Shown piece by piece: positions 38,901 to 50,900 of a DNA stretch of 64,000 bases (positions are counted from its first letter, which is position 1; the number at the start of each line of letters is the position of its first letter). Source of the DNA: CAKZSB01 sp964573105 (GTDB taxonomy: Bacteria > Pseudomonadota > Gammaproteobacteria > Granulosicoccales > Granulosicoccaceae); assembly GCA_964573105.1 (NCBI GenBank), contig CAZNIS010000004.1, positions 98,767 through 162,766 on the forward strand, written 5' to 3'. The notes beneath the pieces are model-generated. The model searched no databases. It was not told the origin of the DNA and saw only the letters and a program-made list of their open reading frames with translations. Both the position numbers and the translations under genes were made by a program.

Positions 38901-41900
38901 CCGCGTCGATGGCAGCATCCGTTACGATGCCTGCGCTACCGAAGCTTGTGTCGAGCGAGCCATCGGTGTTCAGCCGCACCAGCAACTTAGTGTGGCTGCC
39001 GGAGTCTGTGTATCCCGCCAGCAGCACGCGCTGATCAGGCAGTTCAATCAGATCATATATTCGCGACTCAGTGCTGCCGCCAACGTCAATGCGAGCCCAG
39101 CCGTCATCGCCAAACGTATTATCCAGACTGCCATCGCTGCTGAGCCTCGCCACGACGGCATACTCGTTGGCTTGCCCGGCGATCAGTATGTCGCCGTTAG
39201 CAAGGGTTTGCAGCGCATAGGCAATCTGCTCCTGCGTTGCATCGAGTGAAGCAGCCTCAAGCAACACATGACCGCCACTGCCAAAGCTTGTCTCCAATGC
39301 GCCATTGGAGTCGAAACGGCTGACCAGTAATCGCGCTATATCGTCAGCACCCAGCGCACTGCCGATTGCGATAATTCCGCCATCGGGATGCTCGCTAAGC
39401 TGCCAGTAGTTTTCGTGTTTGCCCAACAGATCGATCGCAACCGGCGCGATGTGCAAATCGGGAGCATCGTTGACGGCATCGATGCCAATCGTCACAGTAA
39501 CCGGATCAGACGTCTGCCCGCCGGTGTCAGCAACGGTATATTTCAGCGCGTCTGCGGTAGACTCGGCGCCATTGTGCTGGTAGCGCAACACACCGCCAGC
39601 ATCCACAGAGACACTGCCGTGGGAAGGCATCTGCAGCAACTGCACGGTCGACGGATCCAACGGTTCATCTGCAGCGGTATCATTGTCGAGTATGTTGATA
39701 TCAACCGATAGCCCCTCATTCACCGTTGCAGTGTCCGGATTCGCCATCGGATGGGTTTCACCAACTGCAACCGTCAGAATGCGGGCGAGGGTCAAGCCTG
39801 TAGCACCCGGGCCAAGATCGCTGAACGACAGCGCGATCGCATCGTCCTGGGCCACAGACCCATTGTGTACATAGTGCAACTGTCCAGCGTCGACATCGGC
39901 CTGGCTGAACGTATCGTTGACGGCAAGTGCTACACCGCTGAGCTGCAATGAACCCTGAGTCGGCGCACTGGTTACAGTGATGATCCGATCTGCATCATCG
40001 ACATCCGGATCGTGCGCCAGAATCTGACCGGTCAGTGCAATCGACTCACCCCGCATCAGCGATACCGGGCTGACATCAAATGTCGGGCTGTCATTAATCG
40101 GGGCCACGTCGATCGAGACGATGGCGATCGAATCACTGAGATCATCGCCCCCATTGGTTACACCGCCTGCGTCTCTAACCCGGTAACTGAAGCTGTCATA
40201 GTCGGTACCATTGGCGTTCAGTCCGGGGTGAAATTCCAGCTTTCCGTCGGCGATGTCTGTCGCGCTAATCAAATCGCCATCACTCACCACTGCACCGTTT
40301 AGCAGCAGCTGAGCATTGACAGGCACCTGCTCAATTTGTATTTCCAGCAGGGCGTCACCATCGGCTGGGTCGCTAAAACTGATATCACCCGGTACGAGTG
40401 TATAGGGCGTATCTTCAAAGATCAGCAATCGGGAATCGGCGGTTTGCGGGGCGTCATTGACGCTGTCAATATGAATGACAGTATTGCCCAGGAGCTCACT
40501 GTTGGCGCCATATTGCAGTGTGATGCTGAGTGAATCGGCTGTGCTGCCATTGGTATTGGGTATGCTGTGCAGATACTGGATGGCAGTGGTATCGGATAGA
40601 TAGGTATTGAGCTGTGCAGCTGTCGCGGTAATCTCGATGCTGCCGCCACCACCGACGACAGTCAAATCAGGAGCGCTGCGCGCTGCCAGCATCGCAGCAC
40701 TCGACGTTGCGAAGCGCAGCGTCAAATCGCCACTGTGATCGCGCGGATCGATGACGATCGCACTGAAATCCAGGTTTGTAGCGATGTCCTCGATCACAGT
40801 CAACGAGGCAGGCAGTGAACCCATATTGACCGGCTCATCAAAGACTGATGTCACCGTCCCGTCGATCAATTCACTTGCGAAAGAGTAGGCACTTGCCCCG
40901 CCACGGACAGACACATTCGCAGGCACAATCGTATCGTCCATAGTCACGGCAGGGCCTGCCGAGTCATCCACCGTGTAGACGGTCAGCGCCGGTATCGCGC
41001 CGTGATAGTCGGGTGCCGGGACAAAGCGCAGCAGACTATCCAGCCCGATTAGCGGTGCACTCGTTTCGCTCACCGATCCCAGCGGATGCCATTGGGCGCC
41101 ACTGTCTGTCGAATACTGCCATTGACCTTCGGTCGTACTCGCATCGCCACTGACGGCAATACCAATAACGTCGCCGTCATGATCGAAAAACGTGTTGGAA
41201 AAAATATCTCTGACAGACTTGCCAGATGAATTGGTGTCGTCCTCGGTGACACTCAACGGTGTAGTCGCAAAGATCTGCGGCGCATCATTGAGCGCGGACA
41301 CCGTTATCGTACGACTTTGCAGGCCGGATAGCTCGCCGTTGTTGTCAGCTGAAAACTGAATGCTTCTGCTGCCCTCTACCGGATCTTCACTGTCGTTCGA
41401 AAAGAGTACCGAACGCAGCGCAAGCTGCCACTCTGCTGATGTACCCGTGCCATTGAGGGTTAACACCCCGCTGGAATCATTCCAGGTGTGCGTGATCGTT
41501 GGCGTATTGGCAAACGTTAACACGTCTTCACCCGCCACATAACCACCAGCAATCGCTATAGACGCCGTCTGCAAATTACCAGTGACGGTAAGCGAATCCG
41601 ATATCGCAACGGCACCGCTGTTCTCAATGTAGGACATCGCAGTGCTTTCTATGCCGGCAAGTACCGGTGCAGCAACGTCGACTACCTCGATCGTAAACGT
41701 CTGATCATGAGACTCGCCGCGAACATCGGTTACGCGGACGTCGATGTTGTAGGACGTGGCGGACTCATAATTGAGCACAGTATTGTCAACGAGCTGTATG
41801 GCACCAGTGAGCCGATCTATGTCAAATGCGCCACTGGGATCTGACAACAGTTCGAATTGATGAGATGACAACACGTCGTTTGCATCCCATTCGATGACGT

Positions 41901-44900
41901 AGCCGTAAAGACTACTGCCGCTGTAGTCGAGCCAGTCACCCGATTGCCTGATTACAACATGATCTTCAGCATCTGCATAGTTATTTGGTTCACCAGACGC
42001 CCAATTGGCGTAGGCACCCGTCGAAACAACACCACCTGACGCCGCGTCCGCACCATCCCAAAACTGTTCCGCCGGTCCTGTACCCTCATACCAATACCAG
42101 TGCCCCTCGACATCACTGTCTGAACCGCCGAGCCAGACATTGCTGCCAACACTTTGCGCCAATGTCCGCGCCACGCTGTTTTCATAAGCCGACGAGACCG
42201 TCAGCAACTGTCCGGCAATGCCATTTAACTCACTACCTGTTGCAGCATCACGCGCCTGAGTCCATTCAAGCGGCGTTGCCACAGCGCGATAGAACTTGCC
42301 GGTGCTACCATCGTAGCTAAGTGAGGCATCATCGGATAATAACTCGGCTACTGCAGCGGGTAACTCGGTTACTCTGACATCGCCAATAATCGGCCCGTAG
42401 GGCCCGGATGCAGGTGCTACAGAGGCGAAGCTTAGCGTTGTTGTCTCTGCGGTTGCCGTGAACTCAAACGCTCGCTGTTCCCAAAGTAAATTGGTACTGC
42501 TCCAGCCAACCTTTGGATTAACCGTGATACTGGTATTGGCACCTGCAGCACTGGCGAGAACGCTCTTGGTCGTGCCGTCGGTAAAATTGCCGGTTAACGC
42601 AAATTGAACTTGATATGTCTTGCCGACTTCGGTCGACAGTGTCTGGCTGATCGATCCGGCTATACCGCCATTCAAATCAACCAGTGTTCCGCCTAATGGG
42701 GTCGTGGGCCACCTGGCATCGAGATCCACATTACCCGAATCAACGGTCCAGGCTCCGCCAGGCCCAATAGTCTCACCCGTGGAAAAGTTAAGCAGTCCAG
42801 TCGCGCCGGCATGAGTAAAGCGCCCATCGGTTACCAGATCTTCACTACCGACTGGACTGTGCGGCGATACCGAACCGAGTATTGTCCCGTTAGTCGCATC
42901 TTCAGATACTGCTAATCCAAGGATCGGAGAACTACTTGTAAAACCGGCTTCAGCGATATGGGCAGTATTGAGAACGCTGCCACCGACGATGTCTATCGTC
43001 TGTCCCACACCATTCAGATTATCCATGCGCCAGTTCGCGAGCAACGCATCGGGCAGATCATCAGTGTGAAACTTGTGCTGATAATTGGCTTCTATCTCGG
43101 CAGCTGTCCGTACAGTGCTCCAAAGACGAATATCATAGAAACTGCCCTGGAACTGCTGATCAGCATCGTAACCACCGTCTGGTGAATCCTGATCCTGCCC
43201 GAGCACTAGAACACCGCCAGTTTCCACCGAGTAGCCGGCCTTGTAAGCGCTACCACTGTCTACCAGCTCGCCATCAACATAGAACGCATAATCGCCGTGT
43301 TGAGAGTCCCAACTGAATGACACGACATGCCGTTGACCACCCAGTAGCGACAGATAAGTACCTGTCGCGTCGACACGTTGATCGTCAATATGAGCGAACA
43401 GTGTGCCGGTTTCATCAATTGCCAGCAATATCGCGTTGGCAGCGGCGCTGGTGGCATAGGACAACAGCGGATTCATCGCCATCGGCGTGTCGATCGAAAA
43501 CTGGCTTTCGATCGTCAGCGCAGTTAAGCCGCCGAGCAACGTACTACCGTCCGCAGCAGTCAGGTAGGCGTCATTGCCACCATCGGTGTTTAGCGATAAG
43601 CCGCTCGACAGACCAGTTGGACCTACAGCCAATACACGGGTTTGAATCTGCGAGGTATCCAGCGCGAAGGGTGTACCATCCCCTCGAATCATCACGTTGC
43701 CAATCGCAGGCGCACCGTCTGCCGTCCAGCTGCCCGTGTAGCTGCTGTCGACAGCGTATAAACTCAGCGCAGGAACACTACCGTAGTAATCCGACGCCGG
43801 CACAAACTGCAGTTGATCATTTTCCTTCAGCATTAAAGACGCAGAAGGCGACACTGTACCGACATCATTCCAACTCGGACTACCATTAACTGAGTATCGC
43901 CAATCACCCTCTACGGTGCCCGGGTTCGCGATGATCGCGACACCAGCAAAAGTACTGTCCGGATCGCTGAACTGGCCGGAAAAGATATCACTGATTAATT
44001 CGGCTGGTGGTGATCCGGAGTCTTCGAGGATAACCGGAAAACTTCCGTCACCGAGCACTGGCGCATCGTTGACCGCGGTAACTGAACCCAGTCGGGATGC
44101 GGTATTCGAATCTTCGATTCCGTCTGTGACGGTAAAATCGAAGAAAATATCTCTGTCTGCCAGAGCATCTGTGTTGTTGACGTACGCGACTAAGCGCAAT
44201 GCAGCCTGCCAATCCGCCGCAGTAGCCGGACCATTGATTGTTAATATGCCATTGACATCGTCCCAACTGCCGACAAATGGCCCATAGTCGCTAAACTGCA
44301 GTTCGTCTCCAGGAAAATAGTACCCATCCCGGATTCTAACCACAGCAGATTCTATGGTTGAACTGTCCGCGTCGCTGACGATCACGCCAGGCGAAATCGC
44401 AACTGGCGTGTCATTCTCAGTGTAATTTAAAGTCGAAGACTCGACACCTTTCAGTTGGGGTGCCGTACTGTCGATGACAACGATGGTGATTGTCTCATCA
44501 TAGTATTCACCCGCCGCATCGGTTACGCGAACAGTGATGTTGTAACTCGGGCTGGTCTCATAGTCGATTCCACTGATATCGGCGACGGACAACTCGCCCG
44601 TCAGTGAATCTATGCTGAACGCACTGGCGGGATCACTCTGAATACTGTAATCGTATTTCGACAACACCTCATTGGCATCCCACTCTATTACCGAGGCACT
44701 GTGATCGGTGATTCTTGAGTCGTTCCACACACCATTTCCAATGGTGTAGAACATCACGGAATGGTGTTCTCCGATACTGTAGTTATTGGGCTCACCAGCA
44801 TTCCAGTTGGTGTAGACACCGTTCGGCGCACTGCCACCTGCTGTGCCAGACCACAAAGCCTCTCCATCTGCCAGGCCGGTATGCCAGAACCATTGCCCCT

Positions 44901-47900
44901 CTGTCGTCTGATCCGTTGCGCCGAGATAGACATTCTGTCCGATAGATGCAGCCAGATCCCGAACAACACTGTTTTCGTAATCAGAACGAATGGTAACCAG
45001 GCGGCCAGCGACTCCATTGAGTTCAGTGGCTACCGCATTGCTCTGGGCAGTGGCCCAATCGGTATGGGTGGCATCGGCCAGGTAGAATTTGTTTGTTCCC
45101 GCGTTGTAAGTCAGCGATGGATTGTCTGCCAGAATCGCATCAATTGCCGGGTTTACTTCGATAACGCTGATATCCCCGATCAGCGCGCCCTCAGTGCCCG
45201 CTATGCTGAGCGAACTAAAGCTGATGTTTGTGCTGGAGGATGTGGCGACAAACGAGACGCTGCGAGATTCCCAGAGCAGGTTATTTTCAGCCCAGTGGTC
45301 GGGCTTGTGTACGGTTATGTCCGTGGTAGCTGCACCGGTACCCACTCGCAGCTCATGCTCAACGGCAATATTGAAGTTGCCACTCAGTACAAAGCCAAGC
45401 TGGTAGGTTTTGCCGACTTCGGTGTCGACGTTCTGGCTGATGGAACCTGCGACCCCGCCGACCAGATCAACCAACGGACCACCCTGTGGCGAGCCAGCCC
45501 AGCTTTCAATCAGTTTGACACTGCCACTGTCAACCTGCCATTGACCACCGCTGCCGCCTATCGTGGAACCGGTCAGATAAACCAGATCCGTTCCCGACTG
45601 CGACGACAGGAAGGAGCCATCCAGAATCAAATCTTCACCGCGATAAGGCGCACCACCCACTACGGTTCCGACCCAGTCTCCATTCGCTGCATGTTCGGAA
45701 ACTCTGAACACGCCATTCGGCGTACTGGCTGAAAATCCACTACCCGACGCATGGGCCACGCTTAGGTTATTTCCCCCAACGACTTCGACAACTTCCCCGC
45801 CAACATCAAACCCATCCATTTGCCAATTGGCGATGAGGCTGTCGGGTAAGTCTGCCGTGTCCAGCGTGTAGAAGTGATCGGCTTCTATTTCAGCAGCGTT
45901 GCGAACCACATTCCACAGACGCACATCGTGCAACGTGCCAGAGAGCACTTCACTCGTTTCAAAACCACCGCCCGGCATATCCTGTTCCATACCGAGCACC
46001 AGCGTGCCGCCCGATTGCAGTGTCTGCCCCGCGGCGATCCCGGACACTGAGTGCACGAGTTCACCATCGGCATACATGCGCAATTGACCGCCTTCGGAAT
46101 CCCAACTGGCCGCAACGCTGTGCACGTTGCCATCAACCAGAGCCGGCACAGGCGCTGACAGCACGTCGTGGCCGAGTACGCCCACATCGACTACACCGTT
46201 GGATCTAACCAGCAACTTCAAAGTGTCCGCTCCGGCCACCGCCGAATAGGAAATCAACGCGTTACGCGTATTGATGCTGTCAATGTCAAACAGCGCCTCC
46301 ATTGTGACTGCTGTCAAACCACCTAACAGAGCCCCGCCATCATCGGCGAGCAGGTAGGCGTCGTTACCGCCATCCATATTGAGCTCGATGCCGCGCGAGA
46401 GGTCACTTGGCCCGATCGGCGCAACGCGTGATGTCAGATCAGACGCTACGCTTGCAAAGGGTGCATCCGCTGCAGGCGAAGAGACATCGACGGAAACCGG
46501 GCCGGATGCGCTGGAAAACAGACCGGTGTAGCTGTCGTCTATCGCTAAGACCGTGAGTCGCGGCACGGCGCCAAAGTAATCGGCCTGCGGCACAAAACGG
46601 AGCATTGCAGCGGTATCGACCACCAGCGCCGATGACTCTGTCACGGTACCAATCGGCAGCCAGCCAGCGCCACCATCAGTAGAATATCGCCAACTTCCCT
46701 CGGTTGCCGTGGCGTCGCCGGTGATTGCGATACCTGCAAATGCGCTGTCAGGATCCGAGAAAGTAGCGGTGAACAGGCTGGCGACAGTTGCACCCGGGGG
46801 CTCAATAGTATCCTCAGGAATCGATTCCAGCACAGCGTCACCCAGCACGGGCCTGTCGTTGGCGGATACTAGTCCAATGTCGCGGCTGACGACGACTGAC
46901 ACATCATCACCATCGCCAATAGAGAATTCGACACTACGCGTGCCACTGACGGGATCATCGCTGTCGTTTCGAAATTGAACATTGCGCAGCGCCGCCTGCC
47001 AGGTCGCAACGTCTGCCGGGGCAACGCGGCTTAGCGTCAAAACACCAGTCGTATCGTCGAATACACCATTGATCGTTGCGGTATCGGCGAAAACCAGCTG
47101 ATCGGCGCCGTTTTCATAGCCGGACGCAATTCGCACAGTAGCCGTGACAAAGTCGGTATCGTCGTTGTCGCTGATCACGAGGCTATTGGACACAGCAACC
47201 CCGCCATCGCCTTCACGATAATCCAGCGCAGCCGACTCGATCGACGATATGACAGGCGCATCGTTCAATGGAGTCAGCGATGCTACAAGAGTAAAATCCG
47301 TATAACTGCCCTCGCCATCATCGACGCGAAGATCAATACTGTCGCCGGTTACGGTCTCACTGCCATCATGACGATATTCAAGCTTCAGATCATTGACCTG
47401 TTGCTGGGTAAAGGTGTCGCCTAGGTTCAGTGCGCTGCCATCCAGCAGCAGCGTGCCGTGGCTGGGCGGCGTCCTGATTTCATAGGTCAATGACTCGGGC
47501 CCCTGATCCAGATCCGTGGTCAACAGCAACCCGGAATCGATTGGTTTGGTTTCATCCTCGTTGACGTTGACATCGTTAAAATCGATCAGGTTCTCTTCGT
47601 TGCGCACCGTGATCGTTGCGGTCGCGCTACTGTATTGATTGAGTTCATTAGCATCAATTGCAGCCAGATCAAAGCCACTAATGAGGCGCAGATGGGCGAT
47701 CTTGTGGCTGGCAAGATAGTCACCCAGCGCGCCTCCTTGATCACCCGTGCCAATGTACGCAGGCCCTGATGGATTAAATGCGGACTCACCACGAGTAGCC
47801 GATGACGTATCCTGCACATTGCCATCGATGTAGATCGAGGTGCCAATACCTTGCCGCACGACAATAGCGTAGTTATGCCACTGACCATCGTCGAAAGACG

Positions 47901-50900
47901 CTAAATCGACTTTGTATCCAGTCCACCCCAGGTCGGAGTCGGTGCTGTCTTTGATATGTGTAACCAGTTGCCCTTGAGTGAGAGGATTCCAGTGGTTGTT
48001 TGCAGCAATGTAGATGTGCAGCGAATTAGACGCGGTAAACTCCCCGTGCGAAAACAGCGTTTCAGCCCGACCGTTATTCAAATCATCAATTTTAAAATCG
48101 AAGGTCATAGTCCAATCGGTCGGGTAATCCAGGTCCGGTAGCTCGACATAGTCATCACCGTCAAACTGCAACTCGGTGCTCGGGCCATTGGAGTAGAGCG
48201 TGCCAGAATTGCGCTCTGCTTCGTCACTACCATCGACGGCCAGTGGCCACTGACTGATCACATTGCTATTACCGATACCGGCCAGATAGTCAAACGTGCT
48301 GCTGCCACTAGTTCCGACAGCGGAGTTGAAGTCCAGAGCATCCGCGTTGTCAGTCAGAGAGCCTGTAGATGGAGATGTTGTACCGACGATAAACGGTGCA
48401 GCGATCCCGGCACCTGTGTCATTTGCGGTTAATGTCGCGTGATTGATCGACAGCGTATCGCCGGATAGCACCGCGCCCAGATCATCATCGACGGCTTGAT
48501 AGTGCATTGGCACAATATCTACAGTTTGCAACTGACTACTAGTGAGTGCACCACCGCTGCCCTGCACCCCGCCGGTGTTGTTGTCGTTCAGACTCCAGCG
48601 CAAATCGATCGACCGGGCAGTGCCGGTATCGTTAGCGTTGCTATAGGTGATTGCACGCACTGTATCGCGCACCACCTCGGCCGCCACCGCAGCGTTAAAC
48701 TGCAACTGCAAACGACCGCCGTCGTTTTGTACGACATTTCCAATCGTAACCAGGGCATCACCATCGAGAAACATAATGAATGGACCACTCTGATAGCTGC
48801 CAAGAGAGAAAACGTCCTCAGCATTCGCACCACCGTCGCGTTGCAGCGTTATTTCAAATCCGCTATAACTTCCCAGTGTCGTCAACTCAGGGTCATCAGG
48901 CAGTAGACCAGCGCCGAGAACAACCGGATCACCGTCGCTGTAATACACGGTGTTCTGAACAGGAACGCCAGTCAGAGTTGGCGCTTCGTTAACGGGATTC
49001 GAAACGATAGAGAGTGCGCGATCAAAGCTCTGGCCGCTCTCATCGGTAACTCGAATCGTGACTGAATGCAGCGAGTCAGCACCTCCACCTTCTATCGATG
49101 CACTATCCGCAACTCGCAACTGACCACTATCTGGTTCGATCGCAAACCGGCCATATGCATCATCAACCAGCGAAAAGGTATAAGACTCGACTGTGACATC
49201 GGCATCGGTCGGGCTCATGTGCGCAACCAGGTCACCGGAATTGGCATTGTCGTCGAAACTCGGCACGTCTGACGGTATGCTCTCCAGCCAGATCGAACCA
49301 TCGGCAGCTTGACGTTTGACCAGTATGTCGTGGACACCCGGATTGATCAGATCGACTACCCGATCGTTGGCATCACCGGTTAAGCGATCAAAGCGCCAGT
49401 TGGCGATCAGCTCGCCCGGCGGACTGTGGCTGCTGAACTGCCGGTGCAGGTTGTCGGTGACTTCGCTCGCCGCCAACGCATAATTCCAGATGCGAACATC
49501 GTGAATTGTGCCGGAGAAAAACAACGCCGGATCAAAACTGCCCCCGGCATCCCTGTTTTGCCCAATCAACAGTGGTTGAGTGGAGGTGACAGTTTTCCCG
49601 ATGTTAGCCGGTGTGGTTTCATCCCACAGCAGATTGCCGTCCAGGTAGGCGGCCCGATAGCCTGTGTCACTATTCCAGATTTGCGTGTGGGTGTGTACCT
49701 GGCCATCGGCCATATCAGCCGTCAGGAAGTAGGACACTGCCGTTCCATCAATCCACGGTATCACCGAAAGCCCGTTGACTACCGTGGTACTGAATCGGGT
49801 TTGCACCGTGTGATTGCCCAGCCCTTGCATCAGTGATGCAGGGGCTTCAAAATACGTATTATTGCCACCGTCTGAGTTGATCGAGATGCCGTGATTCAAT
49901 CCATCTGGACCAGCACTGTCGACTGGTGTATCAAGCACAATGGCCCCAAAACTGGCTGGCTTGTCGTAGGCGCGATCTTCAATGTCTGCCCACGCAAGCT
50001 CAGTGTCGTTGCCCCCCCCGTCGGCATCATCGTTCAGATGCAACTCCAAACCGACCTGTAATCCAGCGGACGGCACAATGCCGAGCTCCGACCAGGGGAT
50101 GGCAATTTCCTTAACGTAACCACTGGCGCTGTTCACCGTTGCCACTGTGACGTTGGCAAGCGCCATTGGGTCGTTATCCATCGACAGCGCATTGTCGTTG
50201 CGGCCAATATAGAAGTTGGTGTCGTCTACGCCATCATAAGTGGCACCGCGGCTGAGGTTCGGATCAATATAGATGGCGATCGAATCGTCGTGCCAAATCG
50301 CTGCCGAGTCATCAAACGGTGTGTTGTCACTCACCTCCACCAGCAGATAAAGTGACGTGCTGTCCCATGCGGCCCGCCAACTCGCGCCCGGGTTGCTCGG
50401 TATGGTCGTGACATCGCCACTGTAGTCAATCAGGTGAGCAGTGGCACTGCGACTCCATTGCGCATCAATCTCGCCGTCGATTTGTGGCGCGGCGTGGGTA
50501 TGGGCAACTAACTGCGAATAGGACTCTGTCGCACCACGATCCGGCACACCCACTCGCGGATTGCCATCGCCGTCGACATCGCTGAGTGCAGGCTCACCAC
50601 TGTCGCGGGCCGGGCTATCGGCATAGAGCGAATGGCTGGCGACGTTTGATCCAGGTGCGTATTGCAGCGGTTGCAACTGTGCGCTGACGCCCGTCAGATC
50701 ACCGGTTTGTGCAAAATTACTGCTGTTGTCGGAGACGATGTTGTAACCGTCACTGTTCACGTTGCCGGTATCGCGAAAGGTATTCGGTGTCGTCCCGCCC
50801 GTTGTATTACCTTCGAAAATACTGTTGCCGATGTTAGTCAGCACATCTCCGTTGTTGTCATAACCACCTCCTTCTTTATCTGCATCGTTGAAGGCTATTG

